A DNA stretch of 34,787 bases from JAAZBI01 sp964461005 (GCA_964461005.1 CAYWQQ010000004.1:1-34787); one strand, 5' to 3'. Positions 25,391-33,971 are shown, counted from the first letter of the stretch. A program made the numbers and translations. Notes: generated by a model not told the origin, from the sequence alone.

Positions 25391-25703
25391 TATTCACACA
25401 CCAACCCTTCCATATATAAACTTTTCTCTCAGTAAAAAACTGCAATACACTTTGAATCAAACATAAAACATTATGATAATTTGGTATAGGTAATACTAAG
25501 AAAGCACAAATTAAAGCTGGTAGCAATAATAATATTGATACAACAAAATTTATTTGTGGAACAAAGAATAACAACAATAAAGTTAATCCTATTCCAACAC
25601 CAAAAATTATTAAATCTAGAGGTCTAAACACATTCAATATTAAGGCTCCACTCTTGGTATTTGCCGGAATTAAATATGTGGCACTTGTTTGTTTTTCTTC
25701 CAT
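25371..25703 (-). CDS. PrgI/VirB3-like T4SS membrane protein
   Basis: The 110-residue product has two close transmembrane helices (about 32-50 and 53-72) with a short extracytoplasmic turn at 'PQINF'. The N-terminus is polar and ends with 'RPLDLIIFGVG', and the tail after 'LPIPNYHNVL' is cytoplasmic. This layout, and the position directly upstream of VirB4, are those of PrgI/TcpE-type proteins, the Gram-positive VirB3 equivalents. VirB3 anchors VirB4 at the membrane and is sometimes fused to it. The ribosome site GGGTG is modest. Confidence 0.8.
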   Translation of the reverse strand: MEEKQTSATYLIPANTKSGALILNVFRPLDLIIFGVGIGLTLLLLFFVPQINFVVSILLLLPALICAFLVLPIPNYHNVLCLIQSVLQFFTERKVYIWKGWCVNNDKDNK

Positions 25704-25758
25704 TTTTTCACACCCTTTTTATTTGTACTTAACTTAATTAAATTATCATTCAATGTTT

Positions 25759-28386
25759 TTAGTTTTCGCCATTATTAGAACTTTGTCTTTGATCTATTTC
25801 GTTTCTTATTGCCTTATACTCTTTTTCTAGCATGTTTAATTGTTTTGTCATTTCCATATTTAATGGACTATCTGGAGGTGAAACTTGTTCAAGTCTTCTT
25901 AATCCGTTTTCGATTTCGTGTTTTCTTTCTAATATATTTTTTTCTCTAGCAAGCAATTCGTTTGACTCTATTTTTGCTTCTTTTTCTCTTTGATTTTCCA
26001 AAAATTCTGTTCTTTGCTTTTTATTTTCAATATCTCCACCATAATTTATATTATCTGATTTATAGCTTCCTTGATATGATGTAAACATTTCACTATTGCT
26101 TTTTAAATTTGTTGAGCCTACTGAAGATGTTGATCCCGAAGAATTTGTTGAGCCTACTGAAGATGTTGATCCCGAAGAATTTGTTGAGCCCACTGAAGCT
26201 GTTGATCCCGAAGAATTTGATGTGTTACTTTGTGGACCAGATGATTGTTTTGTTGATGGGCCACTAACATCATTACCTGTTCTATATTTATAACTATCTA
26301 TAGCTTCTTTCTTTGAAAAATCTGTGTCATAAAGGCCGGATTTTTTCATTGAATCCATATTTTCTTTCGCCTTAGTTAAAATACCATCTTGTCTTGCAAC
26401 TTCTTTTGTAAATTTATCATATACTTGTTGATTAGTTAAACCAGGGAAACTAGGGCCGGCGGCAACATCATGACCTTCTTTTTGCATTTTTTGCCTATAA
26501 ACTTCAGCCAATGATGATGCGCTAGCTTTACCTTTTTTAGCAGAATCAACTTTAGATAAAGCTTCTTTAAATGATTTTGAATATATTTCATCTCCACTTT
26601 GTTGATAATCACTAACTGCTTTATTTTCAAATTTAGTTTTTGCATTTTCATCTAAATTTTCTATTCCTCTATTAACACTTTTTTTAGCCCAATCAAGAGC
26701 TCCGGTAGTTGTTTCGTGTCCTAAAGCGCTAGAAGCACCTGCATTTGATCCACTACGCCAATTAGAAAAAGGATTGGCTTTTAAAGAACTCCCAACTGCA
26801 CCCTTTATTCCTTTACCCATAGAAATGTTTTTTGCAGATGATTTTTTCATACCTTCTGATGCACCTTTTAAGAATCCTCCACCTCTTGTTTTTGAAGCGA
26901 TTCCTCCACCTAATCCAGAAAGACCATAACCACCCAATTTTGCTGCCGCACCTAAACCAAACCCACCAATTTTGTTTGCCAAACCAGAACCAGCCATGTT
27001 TTTAAATGGATTTTTTAACATTCCACCAAAACCACTGTCTTTTATTCCAAACATATCTGCAATCAATTTGGGAGCTTCCTTAGCAAAAATTAAAGCACCA
27101 AAAATAAGAAACAAGTCGCCTAAATCACCTAAAGAGATCTTATCTCCTAAGGCTCCCAAAATTAAAACTACAAAAGAAATAGCAAATAATCTTATAAATA
27201 AATTAACAAATGTTTTTATTGTCATTTGTAGCCATTGATTAAAAATTTTGCTTCCAGGCTCTATATATCCAATGACAGCTACAGGAGTTATCACTTGAAA
27301 AAACGCTAATTTAACAACTCGAGTTGCAATATCGAAACATAAAACTAATAATAGAGCAAGAACTGCACCACCTGTAATTGTTGATAGTAGTGGCGTGTAT
27401 TTTACAATATATTTATCATCTTGTTTTGAATTTAAGGAATCTGATAAGTTGCTAAAATCACTTTCGCCTTTTAAAGGTAATCCTTGTGATATTGCTTGAT
27501 TAATGTTTATTCCTAATTCAGGAATTGTTTCTTCATCAGAAGAACATGAAGGAGTATTTGGATTACAACTTACAAAAGCTTTAAAAGCTTTTCTTGCTAA
27601 AAGAACTCCACCTTTTTCATTCATTTTTTCAATTTGTTCATTAACTAGAAAAATGTCTTTTGGATATTCAGAAGAAGAATAAATTATTTTTCCATAAACA
27701 GCAGTGCCATCTATTGTTTCAACAGAAAGTCTAAAATTATCAGGACATAATATTGCACCTGTAGTTGTTAAAAAATCATTTTTCGTAATATTACTATCCA
27801 AAGTAACTGGCTGACTAACTGTCTCTTCTTCATTACTTGCATTTAAATATGTAAGTTGTGGTTTTTCACTATATCCAACACCTTCAGGAAAATAAAATTT
27901 TATGTATTGAACTTCTTCATTACCATAAATTGTCTTTTGTTTTGATGAAGACACATCGTATTTACAAGAAATTTCTGGTGTTAACTCAGAATTAGATATT
28001 TCATTACCTAAGATTACTTTTTCTACAATTGCATTTTTTAGTATTGCACTTTGTAATTGATAAGCTAAGTCAAAGCCTATGGGAATTGCAGTTATCATCA
28101 CTATTGCTATCACTATTTTACTAATCATTTTAGTAAAGCCTTTTTCCTTATCGGTTAAGTTATCTGGGTTTACGATAGACATTAACAGAACAAATGACAA
28201 TCTAAACAACATGAAAACCCCAATAATAGCATAAATATTTTTAGCTATTTTATCTAATTCTGTTTGTGTAAATATAACTCTATTAGCCAGTTCATAAATA
28301 AAATTATAAACAGTCGGAATAAAACCATAAATTAATTTATCTATGAAAAAAGTAATTGTTCTTAATAAATCCTCTAAAAAATCCAT
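25759..28386 (-). CDS. VirB6/TrbL-like channel membrane protein with long tail
   Basis: The 875-residue product is the likely polytopic channel subunit. Three hydrophobic segments lie at about 10-110, separated from a second membrane block (about 345-445) by an extracytoplasmic domain of about 220 residues with several Cys. The second block includes 'TPVAVIGYIEPGSKIFNQWL', typical of TrbL/VirB6. After it comes a Gly-rich stretch (about 450-520: 'GFGGMLKNPF', 'LGGYGLSGLGGG'), then a Ser/Lys-rich cytoplasmic tail. The tail contains three 12-residue 'NSSGSTSSVGST' repeats and ends in a charged coiled-coil-like helix with 'NMEMTKQLNMLEKEYKAI'. The tail is longer than in most relatives and may bind substrate or ATPases (inference). 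Confidence 0.87.
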   Translation of the reverse strand: MDFLEDLLRTITFFIDKLIYGFIPTVYNFIYELANRVIFTQTELDKIAKNIYAIIGVFMLFRLSFVLLMSIVNPDNLTDKEKGFTKMISKIVIAIVMITAIPIGFDLAYQLQSAILKNAIVEKVILGNEISNSELTPEISCKYDVSSSKQKTIYGNEEVQYIKFYFPEGVGYSEKPQLTYLNASNEEETVSQPVTLDSNITKNDFLTTTGAILCPDNFRLSVETIDGTAVYGKIIYSSSEYPKDIFLVNEQIEKMNEKGGVLLARKAFKAFVSCNPNTPSCSSDEETIPELGININQAISQGLPLKGESDFSNLSDSLNSKQDDKYIVKYTPLLSTITGGAVLALLLVLCFDIATRVVKLAFFQVITPVAVIGYIEPGSKIFNQWLQMTIKTFVNLFIRLFAISFVVLILGALGDKISLGDLGDLFLIFGALIFAKEAPKLIADMFGIKDSGFGGMLKNPFKNMAGSGLANKIGGFGLGAAAKLGGYGLSGLGGGIASKTRGGGFLKGASEGMKKSSAKNISMGKGIKGAVGSSLKANPFSNWRSGSNAGASSALGHETTTGALDWAKKSVNRGIENLDENAKTKFENKAVSDYQQSGDEIYSKSFKEALSKVDSAKKGKASASSLAEVYRQKMQKEGHDVAAGPSFPGLTNQQVYDKFTKEVARQDGILTKAKENMDSMKKSGLYDTDFSKKEAIDSYKYRTGNDVSGPSTKQSSGPQSNTSNSSGSTASVGSTNSSGSTSSVGSTNSSGSTSSVGSTNLKSNSEMFTSYQGSYKSDNINYGGDIENKKQRTEFLENQREKEAKIESNELLAREKNILERKHEIENGLRRLEQVSPPDSPLNMEMTKQLNMLEKEYKAIRNEIDQRQSSNNGEN
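26111..26218 (-). repeat. 36-bp tandem repeat, three copies
   Basis: Copies begin at 26111, 26147 and 26183. The first two are identical and the third has two changes. They encode the 12-residue unit NSSGSTSSVGST, a flexible linker within the cytoplasmic tail of the VirB6-like protein. Confidence 0.9.
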
Positions 28387-28408
28387 GATTTTACCTCTCT
28401 TCTTTTAA

Positions 28409-29785
28409 TTATTTTATACAAATACTAGGTATTACTTCGTCCCAATTAAAAGCTACACCCAAAATTATTTCTAAAATAGTCGGAATCAAAAATATTAAAG
28501 CGGCTGCTATTAATCTTTTTGCAAAGTCTTTTCCTGCCTTTTTTTGTTTATCTTCATCAGCTTGAAAAATTGCTTTTGCAAAATCTAAAGAACCAAAAAT
28601 AATTACTAAAACAGGAGCTATTATTTTAATGATTGTAAACAACATTTGAACAAGATTTTCACCATTATCCAAATCAAAATCAGAGCATTCGATAGGTTGC
28701 CCTTCCGTGTTATACATACGAAAAGAATTGGGATTTATAGATAAATTTTTATACTTTTCGCCTTTTATTTTGTATGACATTTCACATTTTGGACTGTATT
28801 CATTTGCTTGCGTATTTTGATATTTTTCCGGATATAGAGACCTATCAATACAAGCATTTAATTGACTTTCCGAAATGGCTACTTTTTCTACAAAATTTGA
28901 CAAATTATCTAAATCTTCTTTTTTTATGTCACTTATATTTATACCTGTAGTTTTTTTCTCATATCTACTACCTCCGTAGTAATTTATTGTTGCAACAAAT
29001 TCTCCAGAAAACAACTCCGGATCAGTTATTTTCGTAATTGTAATGTGCCAATCCAAATTATATCCTTTTTCGGGAAAGTAGATTGTAGTTTTATTTGTAC
29101 TATAAGATGTGGTTTGTACTTCTTTAGAAGGTATTAATCCAACTGGATCATTATTATTTGGGCCTTCTACATAATCCAATTTAGATTCTTCAGATAATAA
29201 CACCATTCCGTTATATGTTGCATCTTGATTACCAATATATTTTCCTAAAACAATAGGGCCACGATTATATCCGATTTGGCCACCTTTCAAACGACAATAA
29301 TTTTGAATATAGATTTTAGGACATTCACATTTATCATCTAAAAAATCACTCTTAGTAATATTACTAAAACTAATAATTTCAGGAGGATCACACTTGGATA
29401 CAGCGCCTATATTACCTTCATCATCATATTTTGACCAAAATTCTTGATTAAATATAACATTCTCCTCTTTTGCCAAGTCTTGTGGCAAAGTAAAGAAAAA
29501 ATATCTGCCTTCAATTCTTTTTTGTCCAGTGGGAATTGTTGTAACATATTCATCATATTCACCAACAATTGTATTATATGTTAAAAAATAATTATAATCA
29601 TATGCATTCCCCTCATAAATTATATTATTAGCATCTGTATAATTGCTAAAATCTACAGGAAGCGTATTATCACAATTCGGTAAATAGTATGAACATTTGC
29701 CCGCACACGTATTAGCACCTTCAAAACCTAAAGGCACCGCAAAAAACAACGTAATAAAAAATATTAAATATACTACTTTTTTCAT
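28409..29785 (-). CDS. Secreted protein fused to a VirB2-like two-helix module
   Basis: The product, about 458 residues, has a signal peptide ('MKKVVYLIFFITLFFAVPLG') and an extracellular, Cys-containing region of about 340 residues with no recognised domain. It ends with about 85 residues that match the two neighbouring VirB2-like pilins: helix 1 to 'VIIFGSLDFAKAI', a basic loop 'DEDKQKKAGKDFAKRLIAA', and helix 2 ending near 'PTILEIILG'. A Cys precedes helix 1 ('IECSDFD') and another follows helix 2 ('PSICIK'), as in the small pilins. An ATG at 29842 is rejected: ATG 29785 has GGGTGG upstream and starts a proper signal peptide. It may be a minor or tip pilin. It has its own promoter after a terminator. 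Confidence 0.75.
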   Translation of the reverse strand: MKKVVYLIFFITLFFAVPLGFEGANTCAGKCSYYLPNCDNTLPVDFSNYTDANNIIYEGNAYDYNYFLTYNTIVGEYDEYVTTIPTGQKRIEGRYFFFTLPQDLAKEENVIFNQEFWSKYDDEGNIGAVSKCDPPEIISFSNITKSDFLDDKCECPKIYIQNYCRLKGGQIGYNRGPIVLGKYIGNQDATYNGMVLLSEESKLDYVEGPNNNDPVGLIPSKEVQTTSYSTNKTTIYFPEKGYNLDWHITITKITDPELFSGEFVATINYYGGSRYEKKTTGINISDIKKEDLDNLSNFVEKVAISESQLNACIDRSLYPEKYQNTQANEYSPKCEMSYKIKGEKYKNLSINPNSFRMYNTEGQPIECSDFDLDNGENLVQMLFTIIKIIAPVLVIIFGSLDFAKAIFQADEDKQKKAGKDFAKRLIAAALIFLIPTILEIILGVAFNWDEVIPSICIK

Positions 29786-29813
29786 TTTTCCACCCTTTAT
29801 CTTATATATATTA

Positions 29814-29842
29814 AATATATCATATTTATTATTTTTATACAA
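29814..29842 (-). promoter_or_regulatory. Internal promoter before the fused pilin gene
   Basis: On the minus strand, TTGTAT (29837-29842), 17 bases, TATATT (29814-29819). It lies just after the terminator at 29852-29872 and would restart transcription of the downstream secretion genes. Confidence 0.5.
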
Positions 29843-29850
29843 TTAAATAA

Positions 29851-29872
29851 CAAAAAAAACTCGTCTCCGAGT
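29851..29872 (-). terminator. Internal terminator after the small pilins
   Basis: The minus strand reads ACTCG, a 4-base loop, CGAGT, then eight T (29852-29859). The stem is short but GC-rich, and the T-run is strong. It lies inside the secretion gene cluster. Confidence 0.75.
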
Positions 29873-29907
29873 CTTCATATTACATATATAATATTCTTTT
29901 TTAAAAA

Positions 29908-30246
29908 TTACTTACATGCACCTGTTAATGGATTGATTCCATTTTCGCAAGTTATAGATCCCTTCCAGCAATTTTTAAAACTATCATCTCCAACTATTCC
30001 CATTGCAAAATTAACAATTACTACAATCAAGAATACCAAGATTGCATATATTATTCTTTTTACTAACATTCCTTGAGCTTTTTTAATATCTTCCTCTTTT
30101 GATGCTATTACCGCTTTTCCTAAATCTATTGTGCCCCATATAATCAAAAGAATCGGTATAACAATTTGTACTATTGTTAATAATGTTTTAATAAATCCAA
30201 TTATTAATTTTAATTCGTCACTACAAACATTTGCTGCTATTAACAT
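29908..30246 (-). CDS. VirB2-like two-helix pilin, copy 2
   Basis: The product, about 112 residues, has two hydrophobic helices. Helix 1 ends 'LIIWGTIDLGKAVIAS', then comes the charged loop 'KEEDIKKAQGMLVKRIIYA', then helix 2 'LVFLIVVIVNFAMGIVG'. Loop and helix ends match the gene upstream almost motif for motif, so the two are duplicates. Cys residues occur before helix 1 ('NVCSDEL') and after helix 2 ('NCWKG', 'TCENG', 'ACK'). An ATG at 30252 is only one or two bases from AAGGAGG, so ATG 30246, seven bases away, is the likelier start. A near-consensus promoter lies directly upstream and a terminator follows, suggesting high independent expression, as expected for a major pilin. Confidence 0.8.
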   Translation of the reverse strand: MLIAANVCSDELKLIIGFIKTLLTIVQIVIPILLIIWGTIDLGKAVIASKEEDIKKAQGMLVKRIIYAILVFLIVVIVNFAMGIVGDDSFKNCWKGSITCENGINPLTGACK

Positions 30247-30268
30247 TTTCATTCCTCCTTATATCTAT

Positions 30269-30297
30269 ATAATATCTTTTTTACTATTGATTGTCAA
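30269..30297 (-). promoter_or_regulatory. Strong promoter of the copy-2 pilin
   Basis: On the minus strand, a consensus TTGACA (30292-30297), 17 bases, TATTAT (30269-30274). It lies immediately after the stop of the copy-1 pilin. Confidence 0.8.
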
Positions 30298-30300
30298 TGA

Positions 30301-30624
30301 TTATTTGGCCAATTCCCAACATTTAGCCCATGAAGCCTCGCTACTTGAGCCACTAATAAAATTCATTGTAAATTTCACTACGAGAACAACAAGAAAAACT
30401 ATAATTGCATATATTATTCTTTTAATAAAAATACTTTGTGCTTTTTTCATTTTGTCTTCATCTGAGGCAATAACTGCTTTTCCAAAATCAATCGAACCCA
30501 TAATAATAAGTCCAATTGGAACGGCAAGTTGAATTAGTCCCACAATTGCTTTTATCAAACCGAAAATTTTGATTATTCCTTGTGCAGTTTGAGTTCCATC
30601 GCTACAACTAAATAATAACATCAT
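30301..30624 (-). CDS. VirB2-like two-helix pilin, copy 1
   Basis: The 107-residue product has a short polar start with Cys ('LLFSCSDGTQTAQG'), helix 1 through 'IGLIIMGSIDFGKAVIAS', the loop 'DEDKMKKAQSIFIKRIIYA', helix 2 ('IIVFLVVLVVKFTMNF') and a short tail with a second Cys ('AKCWELAK'). With the N- and C-termini outside, the two Cys could form a disulfide. There is no separate cleavable signal. VirB2/TrbC pilins have the same two-helix layout and polymerise into the T4SS pilus. GGGTGG stands before the two start ATGs. It is 15 bases after the CpaE-like gene. Confidence 0.8.
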   Translation of the reverse strand: MMLLFSCSDGTQTAQGIIKIFGLIKAIVGLIQLAVPIGLIIMGSIDFGKAVIASDEDKMKKAQSIFIKRIIYAIIVFLVVLVVKFTMNFISGSSSEASWAKCWELAK

Positions 30625-30639
30625 ATTAAACCACCCTTA

Positions 30640-31620
30640 TTAGAATTTAAATAAACCTAATATTTTTCCCTTCTCTTCAGTTTGTTCAGTTTTTTGACGA
30701 CCAAAACCTAATTTGGTTAGAAAATTATCTAAAACATTATTGCTGACTCTTTCATTTAGAGGAGGTACATTATAGAAGATTCGCGCTTTTGCTTCGCCTT
30801 CAAAATCTAATACATCTCTAGAATCTAGTAAACTTTTGTTTAAAATTATTTTTTTGCCATCTAATTCTTTAAAAACATTACTATTTTTTCTCATCAATTT
30901 ATTTAATTTTATAGTAGAAGGTTCTAATAAATATAATATATCGTCACACAATTCTTCAATTTTACTTTCATTTATATCAACTAAAACAATATCCACTTCT
31001 TTAGCTCTCAATAGTACTGAAGGAAATTCTTCTTTACTAGTTGAGATCATTTCTTTATCATTAAAATAAATAAAATCTCTTTTACCTATTTCAACAGCAA
31101 TAACTGCATAATTATTTGATAATTGTTTTTTTAACATATAAATAAATGAAGTTGATCCGGCATTATCGGTTAAATTTTTTATTCCTAAAATCTTAACACT
31201 ATTATTTAAATGTCTGTCACCAACAGCATCTGTCAATTGATTTAGCTGGTGAATATGTGCTACGTCTTTGTAAGAGTTAGGATGTTCTAACAGATATGTT
31301 AAACCCTCTTGTGTCTTAGTAAAATTATATATCCCCATCGAAATTAACTGAGATAAATAGAATGATGACGAACTGTCATCTGTGTCTTCAAGTAATAATA
31401 CTATTTTATTCATATCAAAAGCCATTGATAGCTTTCTCATGTTTTCTATATTTTTATAATTTTTGATAGCTGTTACATCAAGAATCATTTTTTGAAAAAA
31501 GAAATTATCAAACATATCAATTAACTCTTCAACCTCAAATTCACCATTAATTGATTTAATGATGTCTATTTGTAAAGAATTTAACATTTCTTGATATTTG
31601 TTTGAAACTATTACGTTCAT
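30640..31620 (-). CDS. CpaE/TadZ-like protein with degenerate P-loop
   Basis: The 326-residue product has a receiver-like N-terminal half (about 1-105, with 'KIVLLLEDTDD' near 72-82 and 'LISMGIYNF' near 92-100) and a MinD/ParA-like second half. The expected Walker A is at about 146-157 ('GIKNLTDNAGSTSF') but lacks the essential Lys residues of the deviant P-loop. A strand with 'VDIVLVDINE' corresponds to Walker B. TadZ/CpaE proteins place Tad pilus machinery at a cell site, and several are known to be poor ATPases. The position next to TadE- and TadC-like genes supports the call. The C-terminal tail 'KGKILGLFKF' is hydrophobic-basic and might touch the membrane. Confidence 0.7.
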   Translation of the reverse strand: MNVIVSNKYQEMLNSLQIDIIKSINGEFEVEELIDMFDNFFFQKMILDVTAIKNYKNIENMRKLSMAFDMNKIVLLLEDTDDSSSSFYLSQLISMGIYNFTKTQEGLTYLLEHPNSYKDVAHIHQLNQLTDAVGDRHLNNSVKILGIKNLTDNAGSTSFIYMLKKQLSNNYAVIAVEIGKRDFIYFNDKEMISTSKEEFPSVLLRAKEVDIVLVDINESKIEELCDDILYLLEPSTIKLNKLMRKNSNVFKELDGKKIILNKSLLDSRDVLDFEGEAKARIFYNVPPLNERVSNNVLDNFLTKLGFGRQKTEQTEEKGKILGLFKF

Positions 31621-31638
31621 TCCTTTTATCTACCTCTC

Positions 31639-32040
31639 TTAATAGATGCTATCGCATTGACTTTGATTTTCATCAATTCCATATATTACTTTAGTTTCCC
31701 CTCTAATAGGGAAATTAACAATATTTCTTACAATTGGAAACTCAAAGCTGATATATGTCGTTACAGTATAATATGTACCTAAAGAGGCACTATGTGCTGT
31801 TATTTCATATTGTTTTTTATTTGAAGATGCTCCACGATAATAGCCAACTTTACTTATATATTCTTTAATATATCCTTTTGCACTATTACAACCTTCATAT
31901 TGTTCTATCAAGTTTATAACTCTATTTTTAACTCTAAATACCATTGCATAATTAACAGCAATAGCTAAAAGGCTATTGTAAAGAACAATAAAAATAATCA
32001 TAATTTTGATTAAAAACGTTGCGCCTATTGACTCTCTCAT
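31639..32040 (-). CDS. TadE-like pseudopilin
   Basis: The 133-residue product starts 'MRESIGATFLIKIMIIFIVLYN': a six-residue polar leader ending in Gly, then one transmembrane helix (about 9-33) and a domain of about 95 residues outside, with one Cys at each end ('EGCNSAKG' and 'SQCDSIY'). TadE/TadF pseudopilins have this form. The leader pattern is shared with the 51-residue peptide encoded just upstream. AGAAGGTG precedes the ATG. Placement by size, topology and neighbours, not by strong sequence motif. Confidence 0.65.
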   Translation of the reverse strand: MRESIGATFLIKIMIIFIVLYNSLLAIAVNYAMVFRVKNRVINLIEQYEGCNSAKGYIKEYISKVGYYRGASSNKKQYEITAHSASLGTYYTVTTYISFEFPIVRNIVNFPIRGETKVIYGIDENQSQCDSIY

Positions 32041-32052
32041 TAATACACCTTC

Positions 32053-32208
32053 TTATTTTTTGTTATATAAATTGGAACTTTGTGCATTCCATTGATCAGT
32101 AATATTTTTAATTATTCCTGGTAAAAAAATTGCTAACGCTGCTCCTATAATTGCAATTGCGATAACTGTGATAACTGTCATATTTAATTCTCCAGTAGCT
32201 TCTTTCAC
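32053..32208 (-). CDS. Flp-like 51-residue pilin-type peptide
   Basis: A 51-residue gene starts at GTG 32208 with AGGAGG seven bases before it and stops at TAA 32053-32055. The product begins with leader 'MKEATG', then 'ELNMTVITVIAIAIIGAAL', a helix reaching 'IFLPGII', and a polar tail ending 'SSNLYNKK'. Size, topology and place between TadC and TadE genes are those of Flp pilins, which prepilin peptidase trims. Gly6-Glu7 is the possible cut site. No prepilin peptidase gene is visible here. It ends 12 bases before the TadE-like start. Confidence 0.8.
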   Translation of the reverse strand: MKEATGELNMTVITVIAIAIIGAALAIFLPGIIKNITDQWNAQSSNLYNKK

Positions 32209-32269
32209 AAAACATCCTCCTTTCAATATCTAACTATTATTATATCTTATTTTTTATAGATAAACAATA

Positions 32270-33055
32270 TTACAAACTCATCATTGACACTATTGACAAT
32301 AGTAATAATACTAATACTCCACCGCCAGTAACGCCAAGCATAACCATCGTTTTATTTTCCATTGTTTTTAAACGATCTTTATATTTTTGTTCACGAGCCT
32401 TATTTTGTAAAGCCGATACATTACGAGAAAACATAATTAATTGTTCATGCTTGTTTTCTTGTAAACCTAATCCTAAACGATATAAAAGTCTCATCATACG
32501 AATTGAATCACTAACAGGATATTGTTTAGCAAAATCCATATATGGTTCAACTGAAGAATCTCCAGCATTTATTTTAGTAATTATTTCTTTTAATCCTGGT
32601 CTAAATATATCTGGAGCTGTTTCTATAGCCTTAGATAAAGCTACAGGTATTGTATAATGTTGTGCTAATATCTCCATATTTTTTAAAAAATAAGGTAACA
32701 TTAAATTTATTTCATGTAAATGTTTTTTATAATACGCTTTTAATTTAGAGTATGCTGACTTGTAAATAAAATATGCTACTACAATAGATAAAATTATATT
32801 TAAAAAAGAAAAATCATATAAAAATATAGCTATCATTACTGTAAGTACTATAAAAGCACTTTTAAGACGAGCATGAAATAATATATCAGGATCAGCTGAA
32901 TCACCATATTTTGCTTTGACTAAAAAATCATAATCATCTTCTTTTAAAAAGTTAAAACTCTTAATATTATCTTCAAAAAACTTCTTTGTATTAATTCTTT
33001 TATTATATTCAAAAACGAACAATGCAATAATTGCAACAAGAATCATTTCCATCAT
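32270..33055 (-). CDS. TadC-like inner-membrane platform protein
   Basis: The 261-residue product is a type II secretion F-domain protein. Hydrophobic pairs lie near the start (one helix at about 3-14 and one pair around 68-98), and one helix is at the C-terminus ('VMLGVTGGGVLVLLLLSIVS'). The central cytoplasmic region holds 'LPYFLKNMEILAQHYTIPVALSKAIE', matching the F-domain helix bundle. TadB and TadC pair to form the platform that the CpaF ATPase drives. The ATG at 33055 shares one base with the tadB stop, so translation is coupled. Confidence 0.8.
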   Translation of the reverse strand: MMEMILVAIIALFVFEYNKRINTKKFFEDNIKSFNFLKEDDYDFLVKAKYGDSADPDILFHARLKSAFIVLTVMIAIFLYDFSFLNIILSIVVAYFIYKSAYSKLKAYYKKHLHEINLMLPYFLKNMEILAQHYTIPVALSKAIETAPDIFRPGLKEIITKINAGDSSVEPYMDFAKQYPVSDSIRMMRLLYRLGLGLQENKHEQLIMFSRNVSALQNKAREQKYKDRLKTMENKTMVMLGVTGGGVLVLLLLSIVSMMSL

Positions 33056-33954
33056 TATTCAGCACCTACATTCTCATTATAATATTTTTCACCATTCAAT
33101 AAAAAGTATGTATTACATATAATTATTGCATGTAATATTATTTTAACAATCCACATATTTTCTATTAGAGATAAATATGTATCAACCCCTAATAAATACT
33201 GAATTAACATAACTAATAAATACAACATTATTCCATATTGTAAAAAAGACTTATGAAAAGAATTTCTTTCCATTCTATCTGAATATACACCCTCAACTAA
33301 AGTGTCAATATCCAATAACATTGAATCTAAAGAGTCTTTAGCGGCACTTTTTGAGCCTTCTTTTGTTACTTGCAAAAACAATTGATGCATATTGTGAACC
33401 ATATAATAATCATATTTTTTATTCATATAATTTATTGCTTCATCAATAGAACCATTTTGATATGCTAAATCAATCATAAATTTAACATCTGTAGACACAG
33501 GGTCTTCTAACACTCCAGAAGAATAAACACCTTCTAAAGCTTTAACAAATGATTCTGTAACTGCAAATTCCATAATAGTATTTGTAGTATATACTTGAAT
33601 TTGTTCAAATATAAACTCACTATATATTTTTTTATATCTCAAATAAGCTATATAAGGAATAAACATTGTTGCTACTCCACAATAAATAAAACTTATAATA
33701 ATATCATAAAAATATAACCAAGAAATGGCTAAAGCTCCACCGGAAATTAAAAGCACTTGCATACCATATTGTCTTATAGTATATTCTTGCTTTAATTCTT
33801 TAGCTTTTTCTTTAACTATTTTATAGGAATATGGAGCATATTTGTTATAAATCATTGCTGTTTGATCGGCAATAAACTTATAAACATTTTGGCCTTTATT
33901 TTTTCGATAAACGACAACATAAATACCAATAAATATAAGTATAGCTAATTCCAT
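33055..33954 (-). CDS. TadB-like inner-membrane platform protein
   Basis: The 299-residue product has an N-terminal helix, two helices near 66-102, an F-domain cytoplasmic bundle ('FEQIQVYTTNTIMEFAVTESFVKALEGVY', about 124-150) and two helices at the C-terminus. The order CpaF-TadB-TadC is the invariant core of Tad and archaeal-type pili. It follows the ATPase gene by 17 bases. Confidence 0.8.
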   Translation of the reverse strand: MELAILIFIGIYVVVYRKNKGQNVYKFIADQTAMIYNKYAPYSYKIVKEKAKELKQEYTIRQYGMQVLLISGGALAISWLYFYDIIISFIYCGVATMFIPYIAYLRYKKIYSEFIFEQIQVYTTNTIMEFAVTESFVKALEGVYSSGVLEDPVSTDVKFMIDLAYQNGSIDEAINYMNKKYDYYMVHNMHQLFLQVTKEGSKSAAKDSLDSMLLDIDTLVEGVYSDRMERNSFHKSFLQYGIMLYLLVMLIQYLLGVDTYLSLIENMWIVKIILHAIIICNTYFLLNGEKYYNENVGAE

Positions 33955-33971
33955 ATATTCACCTATCTTTC

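Noticed and set aside
26096..26293. Plus-strand ORF over the 36-bp repeats
   Set aside because: It is the antisense frame of the VirB6-like tail repeats; the acidic repetitive product is an artefact of the repeat.
28409..29842. Start of the fused pilin gene at ATG 29842
   Set aside because: It would add 19 polar residues before the signal peptide and begin inside the promoter; ATG 29785 has a ribosome site.
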